Of a stretch of DNA of 64,000 bases, positions 42,842 to 51,949 are shown one piece after another; positions within the stretch are counted from its first letter, which is position 1; the number at the start of each line of letters is the position of its first letter. The stretch spans positions 1,302,001-1,366,000 of the forward strand of contig NC_017733.1 of assembly GCF_000259235.1 (NCBI RefSeq), written 5' to 3'. The notes beneath the pieces were generated by a model. It saw nothing but the letters and a program-made list of their open reading frames with translations, did not search any database and was not told the origin of the DNA. The position numbers and the translations under genes are program-made. Source of the DNA: Helicobacter pylori_CU. Lineage in GTDB: Bacteria > Campylobacterota > Campylobacteria > Campylobacterales > Helicobacteraceae.

Positions 42842-44304
42842 GTTGTAACTATATCATAATCCACTTTAGTTTCTTGTCCCTCTTCTAAATGAGAATCTAT
42901 GGGCATGTCTTCATAGCGTGTGAAAGGAGCGTTAAAGCGCGTATAAACCGTTCCTGTAGCCCCATTCCTGTTTTTAGCCACAATGATTTCAGCCTCTTCA
43001 ATACTGCCATTTTGCTTGTGGATACGCCTTTCTTCATGAACTTTTAGGTGCAACTCTTGCGCCTCTTCAATTTTGCCTTCTTTTTTGAGTTTGTCTATTT
43101 TATTGTCTTCAGCCCTCATTTGATAGATATAGCCTCTATATAAAAATAAAACAATATCAGCGTCTTGTTCAATCCCTCCGCTGTCTTTAATATCCGAAAG
43201 AATGGGCCGTTTATCGTCTCGGTTTTCTAGGCTGCGGTTGAGTTGCACTAACGCTATGATAGGGATTTCTAATTCTCTGGCTAAAGTTTTAAGCTCCCTT
43301 GAAATTTCAGCGATTTGCTCATGGCGTTCTTTAGTGGCTTTGCTCCCTGACATGAGCTGCAAATAGTCAATAAAAGCGATACCCAATTCCTTGTGTTGGG
43401 ATTTAAGCTTTCGCAGTTGCAAGCGGATTTGCTCTATTCTCACATAACTTTTATCGTAGAAAAAGAGTTTTTTGCAAGAAAGGTGATCGTAGCATTTGGC
43501 TAAATTTTCCCATTGATCATCATCAAGCCTCCCGCTTTCTAAATCATGCATGTTGATAGAAGTGAGATCCGATAACGCCCTTAAAGCGAGTTGCTCTGCG
43601 GACATTTCCAAACTAAAAACCGCTACCCCCCTATCGTCATTGAGCGCAGCTAAGACCATGTTCATCATCAAACTGGTTTTACCCATAGACGGCCTTGCCC
43701 CTATAATAACCAAACTCCCCTTATTGAAACCACTCGTGTAATTATCCAACTGGACAAAGCCAGTCGGTATGCCAGTAACTTCCAAACTCCCCTTTCTTTG
43801 GTTTTCTGTAATAAAATCCATTGCGCTTTCAAGCACTTCTTTAATGCTCCTAAAGCCCTCAATCGTGCTGCCATTCAATAACGCATAGACTTCTCGCTCC
43901 ACAGCGCCTAAAATATCGCTGGATTTTTGCGCGCTTTCTAGGGCTTGCTCTCTAATGGTGTTAGCCAAGCCAAAAAGTTTTCGTTTAATGGAAGCGTTTT
44001 TAATCTCTTCCACATAGGCTTCAATATTATCTATGGGGCTTGCCGCAAAAATAGCGACTAGATCCTCTTCTTTGATCTGCTTGTCTTTAGGCATTTTTTG
44101 GCGGATAAAATTCTCATCAATGGGGCAATCTTCTTCATGCAGTTTTAAAGCGATTTCAAAAAACAAGCCGTTAGGCGGGTAGTAAAAATCGCTAGGCTCT
44201 AAAACGCTATGGACCTCTTCAATCTTATGATTGGCCAACACAATGCCTGAAAGCACGATCCTTTCAATGTTTTGCAATTGTTGCAAATGCTTTAAATGAT
44301 CCAT
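42838..44304 (-). CDS. dnaB: Replicative DNA helicase DnaB
   Basis: Hexameric helicase at the replication fork; in H. pylori it can act without a DnaC loader. The 488-residue product has the N-terminal primase-interaction domain, then the RecA-like core with GARPSMGKTSLMMN (Walker A, about residues 202-215), FIDYLQLMSG (Walker B) and SDIKDSGGIEQDADIVLFLYR. Length includes a helicobacter insertion in the C-terminal domain (about residues 395-430, KKEGKIEEAQELHLKV). Confidence 0.96.
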   Translation of the reverse strand: MDHLKHLQQLQNIERIVLSGIVLANHKIEEVHSVLEPSDFYYPPNGLFFEIALKLHEEDCPIDENFIRQKMPKDKQIKEEDLVAIFAASPIDNIEAYVEEIKNASIKRKLFGLANTIREQALESAQKSSDILGAVEREVYALLNGSTIEGFRSIKEVLESAMDFITENQRKGSLEVTGIPTGFVQLDNYTSGFNKGSLVIIGARPSMGKTSLMMNMVLAALNDDRGVAVFSLEMSAEQLALRALSDLTSINMHDLESGRLDDDQWENLAKCYDHLSCKKLFFYDKSYVRIEQIRLQLRKLKSQHKELGIAFIDYLQLMSGSKATKERHEQIAEISRELKTLARELEIPIIALVQLNRSLENRDDKRPILSDIKDSGGIEQDADIVLFLYRGYIYQMRAEDNKIDKLKKEGKIEEAQELHLKVHEERRIHKQNGSIEEAEIIVAKNRNGATGTVYTRFNAPFTRYEDMPIDSHLEEGQETKVDYDIVTT

Positions 44305-44314
44305 TTTTATCCTT

Positions 44315-45709
44315 TTATAATCGTTTGATCTTTTCTATCAAATCTAGGGGCGTTAAAGCGTAATTATTCTTAAATTCTAAACCCGCTAGGGCGTGCGCTA
44401 AACTTGCGTTAATAGCGGCGTCTAAAGGCGTGTAGTTTTGAGAAAGTAGGCTTACAATCAGCCCTGCTAACACATCGCCACTGCCTGCTTTGGCTAAAGC
44501 CACGCTCCCTAAATTGTTGATAAAAGTTCGCCCTTGATGAGCGATTAAGGTATTAGCCCCTTTTAAAAGCAAAACCACCTTGGGGTATTTTTGAGAAAAA
44601 TCCCTTGCGATTTCTAGTTTATTGTCTAACAATTCTAGCATGCTTATATTGATCCCCACTAATTTTAACAACGATAAAAACTCTTTAGGGTGAGGGGTTA
44701 AGATCACTTCTTTTTCTAAAGCTTGCAATGCCTCTTTATGGTAAAAAACGCCCGCATCTAAAACGCATGGGGCTAATTCAAGCCACTTCTTAAAATCCTT
44801 TGGAATATTTTCTAACCCCATGCCAAGAGCGAACGCGCTGAGTTTTTTAGGGAAATTTTCACAAAAAACCAATTCTAAAGGCTTGTTATTAGAAGTTATC
44901 TCGCATTCTAACGCTTGAACGCTCACCATTCCAGATCCAAAACTTAACGCGCTTAAAGCGCTCAATAACCCCGCCCCACTATGCTTGCCTAAAAGAACAT
45001 GCGCATGCCCATAATCGCCCTTATGAGCGTTTTTTTTATCCCTTAAGGGCAGTTTCAAATCGCTTTTTTCTAGTAAAAAAGTGTCCGTTGGGATTTCATA
45101 AACTTGATGAAAAACCCCCAAATGCCCCACTTCCAATTCCCCTACATAGTCTTTAGCCCTATCGCTTAATAAGCATGATTTGATAGCGCCCATGCTAATA
45201 GTCAAATCCGCTTTAAACGCCCTCTTATCCACCCTGCCTTTAGAATCTATCCCGCTAGGAATGTCGCAAGCGATTTTAAAGCACGCTTTTTGAGAAAGGC
45301 TTTCAAAGTCTAAAAACGGCTCTAATTCGCCCTTAAAAGCGCTCCCTACCACGCAATCTATTAAAACATCGCATTCTAAATCTTCATTCTTTTCTTCCCA
45401 TGTTTTGATGACTACCCCCACTTTTTTAGCCCTTTCTTTTTGCAATCGGCACATGGGGCTTTTGGCTAGTTTCATTTCAAAGACCAGCGTTTTAAAACGC
45501 CCCACTAAACGCCTAGCTAACGCATAGCCATCGCCCCCATTATCCCCACTCCCACAAAGGATAATGACCTTAGTGCCTAAAGAAGCGTTTTGTAAAACCG
45601 CCCTTTCTAAAGCCATAGCGGCGTTTTCCATTAAAACGTCTTCGCTTAAAAGCCATTCTTCAATCGCCCTTTTGTCTAGAGCATCCACTTTTTCATACAC
45701 TGAAAGCAT
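44315..45709 (-). CDS. nnr: Bifunctional NAD(P)H-hydrate repair enzyme
   Basis: Repairs damaged NADH/NADPH hydrates: an N-terminal epimerase (CGSGDNGGDGYALARRL at about residues 51-67) and a C-terminal ADP/ATP-dependent dehydratase (ALAKAGSGDVLAGLIVSLL near residue 430). The 464-residue length fits the fused form. The ATG at 45709 has AAGGA five bases upstream; an in-frame ATG eight codons earlier overlaps crdS and has no such site. It begins 2 bp after the crdS stop codon and lies 10 bp upstream of dnaB. Confidence 0.93.
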   Translation of the reverse strand: MLSVYEKVDALDKRAIEEWLLSEDVLMENAAMALERAVLQNASLGTKVIILCGSGDNGGDGYALARRLVGRFKTLVFEMKLAKSPMCRLQKERAKKVGVVIKTWEEKNEDLECDVLIDCVVGSAFKGELEPFLDFESLSQKACFKIACDIPSGIDSKGRVDKRAFKADLTISMGAIKSCLLSDRAKDYVGELEVGHLGVFHQVYEIPTDTFLLEKSDLKLPLRDKKNAHKGDYGHAHVLLGKHSGAGLLSALSALSFGSGMVSVQALECEITSNNKPLELVFCENFPKKLSAFALGMGLENIPKDFKKWLELAPCVLDAGVFYHKEALQALEKEVILTPHPKEFLSLLKLVGINISMLELLDNKLEIARDFSQKYPKVVLLLKGANTLIAHQGRTFINNLGSVALAKAGSGDVLAGLIVSLLSQNYTPLDAAINASLAHALAGLEFKNNYALTPLDLIEKIKRL

Positions 45710-45711
45710 CT

Positions 45712-46883
45712 TTATCCTTGAAAATGAATACAAAACGAATTTTCATAAAGCGATCCTTTTAAAGAGGGTTCGCTATGAATTTCTAAACGCATTTTATACT
45801 TTTCACACACTTTTTTCACTAAATCTAACCCTATACCATAACCCAACACACTAGAATTGAAACGCGCGTAACGAACGCTTAAGTCTTTAATCTTGTCTTT
45901 AGGGATTTCATACCCTAAATTTTTCACTTTCAAAAACGCATGCGTTAGCTCTATGTGGATATACCCATGCATGACGCTGTATTTGATCGCGTTCATGAGC
46001 AAATTGCTATAAAGCGAAAGGAAATCCTGCTCTTTAGCCTTAAACTCCACTCCCACTAAATCGCTTTTAAATTCCAGCTTGTGGTAGTCTATCATCTCGC
46101 TAAAAAGCGTGTTTTCTTTAATAATTAGGGCTTTTAAATCCAAAAGCACAAAAGATTCGCGCTCAATATCTTGCATCACTAAATACGAGAGCGAGCGGTA
46201 TAAAAAACTCATGCGCTGGATAGCGATTTTAATGCGGCGGTGTTGTTGGTTGTCTTCTAAGGTTTTTAAAGACAAGACTAAAGCGCTCATGGGGGTGTTT
46301 AATTCATGCGTAGTGTTTTTTAAAAAATGATCAATACGGGTGATTTCATTCCTAATAGGCTTTAAAAACAAACGCCCCAAAAACACAGAAACCCCTATCA
46401 CGCATAAAAACGCTATGACAAACACTAAAACAATGTTACGATACAAAGAAGAAAAATGAAGGGGTTTAGAATTTTTAAAAAGCATTTTAGCCACGCCTAA
46501 ATGAGAGAAAGTTTCGTCAGTGAATAGGTAATATTCCCCCTTAAAACTAAAAAAACCCGCCTCTTTATGGGTTTTAATCAGATCCGCGCTTTCAGGGATA
46601 TTGGAATATAAAACACGCTTTTTACTATCAAAAAGCGCCATGGAAGCGTCTTTATAGCGTGAAATCAGGGCGTTTAAAGCGTTTTGATAATCTGCATGCG
46701 TTTGCATGTGCAAGGCAATCACTTCACTAGCGATCTTAGAAGCCATTTTGTCCATGTCCATGCGTATCATTTTGATTTTTTCGTTTTTTTCATAGTTAAA
46801 CGCTAAAACGCTAATCACTAGCATTAACACAAACGAAGAGCCTAAATAAGTCCCTAAAAAGAGTTTGAGGGATTTTTTTTCAT
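45712..46883 (-). CDS. crdS: Copper-responsive sensor histidine kinase CrdS, out of frame at an A8 tract
   Basis: Inner-membrane kinase that activates CrdR when copper is present. The H box is THELNTPMSALVLSLKTLE; N box MNAIKYSVMHGY and G box GYGIGLDLVKKV follow. The natural start is the ATG at 46881-46883, which overlaps the crdR stop (ATGA). It is followed by A8 and then a stop after nine codons. With A6 or A9 it would read into SLKLFLGTYLGSSFVLMLVI, completing the first membrane helix. As it stands, the long frame can only start at an internal ATG (46830) inside that helix, losing about 17 residues. Probably phase-OFF. Confidence 0.85.
46873..46880. repeat. T8/A8 tract directly after the crdS start codon
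   Basis: Eight thymines on the plus strand (eight adenines in the coding sense) follow the crdS ATG. Six or nine would join the start codon to the long kinase frame; eight gives MKKNPSNSF and a stop. Homopolymeric A/T tracts of this size behind start codons switch genes in this species. Confidence 0.85.
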
Positions 46884-47521
46884 AGTGGGTTAAAGCGATA
46901 GCCCACCCCCTTATGCGTTTCTATGCAATTTTTACCCAAAAGCTTGCGCAACACTTTAATGTAAGTGCGCAAGGTGGAATCATCAATAGCCTGCTCCCAT
47001 AAATTGTTTTCTAACGCTTGAGAGCTAATGATTTGCCCTTTATGCTCTAAAAAGTATTCTAAAAGTTGGGCGGTTTTGGGTGCTAGGATTTCCTTTTTCC
47101 CTTTAACGTTCAAAGCGTGTTGGTGGTAAAAAATGTTAGGCATGATTTCTATGGGATCGTCATTGAAAAACCTTTTAATGCGTGCTTCCAATTCGTCTAA
47201 ATCAAAAGGCTTTTTCAAATAATCGCTCGCCCCTAAATTAAAGGCGTTTTTTAAGGTAGCGTTATCCTGTAAGGCGGTGATAAAAATCACAGGCGTAGAG
47301 ATTAAAAAATCGTTTTTAATGCGCCTAAACAATTCCAAGCTATTCATTTCAGGCACTTGCACGTCTAAAAGCAAGAGGTTGAAACGCTCAACAGAGAGCC
47401 TTTCATAAGCTTCTTTCCCGTTAAAAGTGCAAAACACTTCATAGCCCAAATGCTCCAAAAACTCCTTGATACTCTCGCTTAAAAGGTAATCGTCTTCTAG
47501 TAAAAAAATCTTTTTTTGCAT
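46880..47521 (-). CDS. crdR: Copper-responsive response regulator CrdR
   Basis: OmpR-family regulator that activates crdA transcription on phosphorylation by CrdS. The 213-residue product has a receiver domain with the acidic pocket LLEDDY (residues 7-12) and phospho-acceptor Asp53 in LLLLDVQVPEMN. The conserved Thr/Lys are seen in FITA and LKKPF, and a winged-helix C terminus ends HKGVGYRFNPL. Its stop codon overlaps the crdS start codon. The target operon crdA-czcA lies about 40 kb away in this window. Confidence 0.93.
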   Translation of the reverse strand: MQKKIFLLEDDYLLSESIKEFLEHLGYEVFCTFNGKEAYERLSVERFNLLLLDVQVPEMNSLELFRRIKNDFLISTPVIFITALQDNATLKNAFNLGASDYLKKPFDLDELEARIKRFFNDDPIEIMPNIFYHQHALNVKGKKEILAPKTAQLLEYFLEHKGQIISSQALENNLWEQAIDDSTLRTYIKVLRKLLGKNCIETHKGVGYRFNPL

Positions 47522-47555
47522 GGGGGTATTGTAGCGCTTAATGGGTGGGCTTTGT

Positions 47556-47561
47556 TATAAT
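47556..47561 (+). promoter_or_regulatory. -10 box of mod gene copy 1
   Basis: TATAAT lies 29 bp upstream of the mod start codon, with no clear -35 element, as usual in H. pylori. The same TTATAATACTTTCC context recurs before mod copy 2 (TATAAT at 51951-51956), so the duplication includes the promoter. Confidence 0.6.
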
Positions 47562-47589
47562 ACTTTCCATGTTTTTAAGGAGCGTGATA

Positions 47590-50073
47590 ATGAAAACGAA
47601 CGAAGCGCAATTTTATGAAGTTTTAGAAAACCTTTTCATAGGCGTTAAGATTGAAGACAAGCAAGAAAACCTTTTAGATTCTAGCCCTAGAGCGGTGAAA
47701 AATGGCATGATCAACCTCATGAAGGCTAAAAGCCAGTATTACCACCATAAAAAACAAGAATTAGAAAAACTCATTGATTGTAAATGCCAAAACAACAACG
47801 ATCTCAAAGAAGAATTGTTTGACAAACTCTATAGCTTTTTCAAGCGTTATTTCAGCGCTAATGGAGGGATTTATTTCAACGACACGCCCCTTTATGACAG
47901 CCTTTATACTAAAAGCGATTATGAAAAATGCTCCCTTAAAAAAGACACCGCTTTATTTTATAAAACTAAAGATCTTTATTATGTGAAAAGCGAAACGATT
48001 TATAAGGATTTTTGCTTTGAATTAGAAAACATTCTTTTTAATTTTGACACTTCTTCATTAGAAAGCAAAAAGTATAATGAAAAAGTGGATTTAGTCTTTG
48101 ATTTAAAAAGTATAGTAAAAGATACAGACACAAAAACTAACACCTTAAATTTTAGCGTTACGCTCAGCAGCAAGGGGACTCAAACAAAAACGAATGAAAT
48201 CCTAAAAAAATGCTCCAATCAAGGCGTCAAACTTGATGAAGAAATTTTAAAAAAAGCGTTTGGAAAATTCAAAAAGCAAGGCAGTATGGATTATTTTATC
48301 CATAAAAACGCGCTAGGGTTTTTAAAAGAGCAATTGGATTTGTATTTGTTTGAATACCTTTTTAAAGAAATGACTGCATTTGATGCTAAACGCCTTAATG
48401 AGATCAATACTATTAAGGAAGTGGCTTTGGAAGTGATTTTGCTAGTGAGCGAGTTTGAAAACGAACTTTGTAAGATTTGGAACAAACCCCGCTTGGTGTT
48501 AAACTCGCATTTCATCGTGAGCTTAGACAAACTCAAAGCCAAAAACTATGATTTGAACAAGATCACAAACCACAAAAACTACCCCAAACAAGTTAAAGAA
48601 TGGCAAGACTTGAATTTAAAAACCACAGACAATCTTTTAGAAAACGAGTTTTTGCCCCTAGACACTCTCTATTTTAAAGATTTAGAAGAAGAGATTAAAA
48701 ACTTATTCAATGAAGATGAAATCAACGGCACGCTCATTAAAAGCGAAAACTACCAAGCCCTAAACTCTCTCAAAAACCGCTATAAAGAAGCCATTGATTG
48801 CATTTATATTGATCCGCCTTACAACACGCAAAACAATGAATTTATTTATGCGGATAATTTCAAGCGCTCCAGTTGGCTCTCTATGATGGAAAACCGCCTA
48901 GAGCTTGCGCATTCCTTATTGAGTGATAAAGGCGTGATGTTTGTGAGCATTGATGATAACGAACAGGCTTATTGCAAAGCGCTCATGGACGAAGTGTTTA
49001 ATGGGGGGGGGGGGGATAACTTTGTAAATTGCTTGGCGGTAAAAAGAGGGACTAAAAGCTTAAATTCACAATTTGATCAAATCAAATCGCTAAATGTAGC
49101 TTTTGAGTATGTTCTAGTTTATAAAAAAAGTGATAATTTTTATTATGTTAATCCATATGTTAAAGATGCTAACGAAAAACAAAAGGAAGGTATTTGGGCA
49201 GGTTTATACTCTAATATGGATAAACCTACTATGCGTTATGAAATAGATGGGGTTAATATTGCAAAAGGTCAATGGAAGTGGAGCAAAGAAAAAGGGTTGA
49301 AAGCATTGCAAAATTACAAAGACTTTTTAAATTCTAATTTTGATGATTTAAAAAAGTATTATGAGTATCATAAAACGCTTGGCAATGAGCTAGATTTTGT
49401 AAGAAAAAATAACCATAACACCATAGAATATTGGGTTAAACCGAGAGAAAAATTAATGGTAGATACCAATTTTATGGACTTACATACAAGCGGAACAAGT
49501 GAAATAAAAGCTATTTTTGAAAACGAAGTAATTTTTAATAACCCCAAACCCGAAGCCCTACTCCAACGCATTTTAGAAATTTCCACAAAAGAAAACGACC
49601 TCGTGTGCGATTTTTTCGCTGGGAGTGGGACGACTTGCGCGGTGGTGCACAAGTTGAAGAGAAAGTATATCGGTGTTGAAATGGGGGAGCATTTTGAGCG
49701 CGTGATTTTGCCTCGCCTTAAAAAGGTTATAGGCGGTTTTAAAAGCGGTGTGCTCAAAGAATTTAGTGGAGGTGGGGTAGTCAAAGTTTATGAATTGGAA
49801 AGCTATGAAGAGATTTTAAGAAAAATCAAGTATGAAGACAATGACAAACCCCTAGCTTATGATGAACAATACAGCGATTTAGTGGAGCGTAAAAACGAGT
49901 CTTACACGCTCAATATAGAAGCGCTAGAAAACATGGGCGTGGATATTAAAGAGACTTTAGAAAATTTACACGGCGTTGGAGTGGAGTTTTTCAATGAAAA
50001 GGTGGTGAAATTTAAAGGGAATGATAAAGAAGTAGGGATTTTAAAAGCCTTAAAAGAAGCGCTCATTTGGTAA
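47590..50073 (+). CDS. mod: Type III DNA methyltransferase (Mod), phase-variable, in frame
   Basis: Adenine methyltransferase and specificity subunit of a type III system. The 827-residue product has IYIDPPYNTQNNEFIYADNFKRSS (catalytic DPPY) near residue 405 and DFFAGSGTT (SAM-binding) near 675, the order of beta-class enzymes, with the recognition domain between them. A G13 tract (49003-49015) encodes Gly residues just before the recognition domain and is in frame, so the gene is ON. AAGGAG precedes the ATG at 47590. No res gene follows in the window; the next genes are an EcoRV-like pair. Confidence 0.92.
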   Translation: MKTNEAQFYEVLENLFIGVKIEDKQENLLDSSPRAVKNGMINLMKAKSQYYHHKKQELEKLIDCKCQNNNDLKEELFDKLYSFFKRYFSANGGIYFNDTPLYDSLYTKSDYEKCSLKKDTALFYKTKDLYYVKSETIYKDFCFELENILFNFDTSSLESKKYNEKVDLVFDLKSIVKDTDTKTNTLNFSVTLSSKGTQTKTNEILKKCSNQGVKLDEEILKKAFGKFKKQGSMDYFIHKNALGFLKEQLDLYLFEYLFKEMTAFDAKRLNEINTIKEVALEVILLVSEFENELCKIWNKPRLVLNSHFIVSLDKLKAKNYDLNKITNHKNYPKQVKEWQDLNLKTTDNLLENEFLPLDTLYFKDLEEEIKNLFNEDEINGTLIKSENYQALNSLKNRYKEAIDCIYIDPPYNTQNNEFIYADNFKRSSWLSMMENRLELAHSLLSDKGVMFVSIDDNEQAYCKALMDEVFNGGGGDNFVNCLAVKRGTKSLNSQFDQIKSLNVAFEYVLVYKKSDNFYYVNPYVKDANEKQKEGIWAGLYSNMDKPTMRYEIDGVNIAKGQWKWSKEKGLKALQNYKDFLNSNFDDLKKYYEYHKTLGNELDFVRKNNHNTIEYWVKPREKLMVDTNFMDLHTSGTSEIKAIFENEVIFNNPKPEALLQRILEISTKENDLVCDFFAGSGTTCAVVHKLKRKYIGVEMGEHFERVILPRLKKVIGGFKSGVLKEFSGGGVVKVYELESYEEILRKIKYEDNDKPLAYDEQYSDLVERKNESYTLNIEALENMGVDIKETLENLHGVGVEFFNEKVVKFKGNDKEVGILKALKEALIW
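49003..49015. repeat. G13 phase-variation tract in mod copy 1
   Basis: Thirteen guanines code for GGGG plus the first base of Asp. The frame is open on both sides at 13. A change of one or two bases would end translation soon after, switching off the methyltransferase. The mod copy 2 tract has 14 guanines (53399-53412) followed by T, which is also in frame. Confidence 0.9.
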
Positions 50074-50167
50074 GGAGAGGCAAATTTTTACAACACTAAA
50101 AGCGATAATTTTCGTGTTATAATCAGTTGGATACATTTGATAACAATTGAGTGTTTGAAAGGTGGTT

Positions 50168-51010
50168 ATGGAGTCAGTGAAACAAAATTTTATTGAAAAA
50201 CTTAAGATTTTTGCAACAGAATTAACTGACCATGTTACAACTCAATTGGGGGATTGGAAAATTAAAGGATTTATTGATACAGATAAAAATATTTATACAA
50301 TTTCATCAGATACTAAAATTATTTCAAAAATTCTTGAAATCCAACTTTTTCCTAGATTTAAAACATTTGCTAAGAAAAATGGGTATGAAATCATTATTGC
50401 TGAAAAACAAAATTGGTATCCTGATCTATCTTTTGTGTGCGAGGAAAATCCAAGCATGAAGTTTGCTGTAGATATAAAAACAACTTATCGATTAGATGAT
50501 TGTTTGGGTTTTTGTAATGGTTTTACATTGGGTTCGCATGGTGAATATTTTAGGAATCGCACTAGTGCAAAAAATATCCAATTCCCCTATTCGCATTATT
50601 TGGCTCATATTTGTTTGGGTATTTTATACACACGATCTGCCTCTAGCGGTATAGATGAAACAGAAATTTTACAATTAGAAAAGTTGGATAACATTACTTC
50701 TGTTATCAAAGATTTTACATTTTTTGCTGAAGAGAAATGGAAAATCGCTAGCGATAAGGGCGGAAGTGGTAATACGGCTAACATTGGCAGTATTCAATAT
50801 ATTGATGATATTTTGCAAGGGAATGGTGTGTTTAAAAATCTTGGCGAACAAATTTTTGATGAATATTGGATCAATCAAGGCGTGTTAATGATACCTGATT
50901 TAAAAAATCAAGGTAGTTTTAAAAAACTGACAAAATTAGTTGACTTCCTTGAATTTAAAGGAATTGATATTCAAAAAATCAATCCTGTAAAAAATAGGAG
51001 CAAATCTTAA
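50168..51010 (+). CDS. EcoRV-like type II restriction endonuclease
   Basis: Predicted homodimeric nuclease cutting GATATC, by resemblance to R.EcoRV. The 280-residue product keeps the catalytic layout: PD at residues 85-86, then Asp102 and Lys104 in VDIKTTY, the same 16- and 18-residue spacing as EcoRV Asp74-Asp90-Lys92. SSDTKIISKILE, GSGNTANIGSI and FDEYWINQ also match EcoRV segments. AAAGG precedes the ATG. Local base composition is more A/T-rich than in neighbours. Its stop codon overlaps the methylase start, giving a compact R-M operon. Confidence 0.88.
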   Translation: MESVKQNFIEKLKIFATELTDHVTTQLGDWKIKGFIDTDKNIYTISSDTKIISKILEIQLFPRFKTFAKKNGYEIIIAEKQNWYPDLSFVCEENPSMKFAVDIKTTYRLDDCLGFCNGFTLGSHGEYFRNRTSAKNIQFPYSHYLAHICLGILYTRSASSGIDETEILQLEKLDNITSVIKDFTFFAEEKWKIASDKGGSGNTANIGSIQYIDDILQGNGVFKNLGEQIFDEYWINQGVLMIPDLKNQGSFKKLTKLVDFLEFKGIDIQKINPVKNRSKS

Positions 51011-51915
51011 TGATGAAAACACTGATCCCACCCATAAAATCCCAAGGCATTAAGACGAAATTAGTAAATTGGATTAAAGGGATTTCAAAAAAGGTTGCAT
51101 TTGAGCGTTGGGTTGAGCCGTTTATGGGGACAGGCGTTGTGGCTTTTAATATCCAGCCTAAAAGAGCGTTATTATGCGATAGCAACCCGCATTTAATCCG
51201 TTTCTATCAAGCCATTCAAGATGAAAAGATCACCCCAAAGATTGTGAAAGAATTTCTCAACGAAGAAGGTTTGAAATTATTGCAAAGCAATGGAGAATAT
51301 TACTATGAAGTGAGGGAACGATTCAATAAAGATTGTGATCCTCTTGATTTTTTGTTCTTAAATCGCGCATGTTTTAATGGCATGATACGCTTCAATCAAA
51401 AAGGGAAATTCAATGTGCCGTTTTGTAAAAAACCGCAGCGTTTCGCCCAAAGCTTGGTTACTAAGATTGTTAATCAAGTAGAAAATACAGCAAAAATGAT
51501 TAAAAACAATCATTATGAATTTAAGTGTCAAGATTTCCAACAAACCATTTTAGAAACGAACAGAAGCGATTTGATTTATGCCGATCCCCCTTATATTGGA
51601 AGAAATGCAGATTATTTTGATTGTTGGAATGAAGAAAATGAAATCATGTTGCAACAAGTGTTGTCAGAATCTGGGTGCAATTTCATTCTTTCTACATGGT
51701 TTAGCAATAAATATCGTAAAAATGATTATATTTTTTCTATTTGGAAAAGTTACCCTATCGTAACTAAAGAGCATTTTTATCATGTTGGAGCTAAAGAAAA
51801 TAATCGCAACATGATTTATGAAGCATTATTATCCAATATACAGATGAGCGATACAGATTTAAATAGGGGCATTAAAAGCGCATTGACGCACAGATTAGAG
51901 ATTAACGCTCTATAA
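51010..51915 (+). CDS. Dam-family adenine methyltransferase, partner of the EcoRV-like nuclease
   Basis: Predicted to methylate adenine in the nuclease's target and protect the host. The 301-residue product has the D12-class order: WVEPFMGTGVVAFN near residue 35 (SAM binding), NRACFNGMIRFNQKGKFNVPF (Dam-type motif III region) and LIYADPPYIGRNADYF with DPPY near residue 193. M.EcoRV is also a Dam-family enzyme, which fits the adjacent nuclease. It begins at the TAATG overlap with the nuclease stop codon. Confidence 0.9.
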   Translation: MMKTLIPPIKSQGIKTKLVNWIKGISKKVAFERWVEPFMGTGVVAFNIQPKRALLCDSNPHLIRFYQAIQDEKITPKIVKEFLNEEGLKLLQSNGEYYYEVRERFNKDCDPLDFLFLNRACFNGMIRFNQKGKFNVPFCKKPQRFAQSLVTKIVNQVENTAKMIKNNHYEFKCQDFQQTILETNRSDLIYADPPYIGRNADYFDCWNEENEIMLQQVLSESGCNFILSTWFSNKYRKNDYIFSIWKSYPIVTKEHFYHVGAKENNRNMIYEALLSNIQMSDTDLNRGIKSALTHRLEINAL

Positions 51916-51949
51916 CATGCATGCTAAACTTTTAATAAGGTAATCATCG

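Larger units (their letters stand above)
47555..49015. repeat. Long direct repeat of mod sequence, copy 1
   Basis: This block recurs at 51950-53412. From 47749 to 49002 (matching 52145-53398) no base difference was noticed over about 1,254 bp. The 5' 190 bp differ by roughly one base in five. After the G tract the two copies are unrelated. The copies flank the EcoRV-like restriction-modification pair. Confidence 0.9.

Noticed and set aside
47774..47986. Overlapping frame inside mod, repeated identically at 52170-52382
   Set aside because: It is a shadow of the mod coding sequence; its duplication only reflects the DNA repeat.
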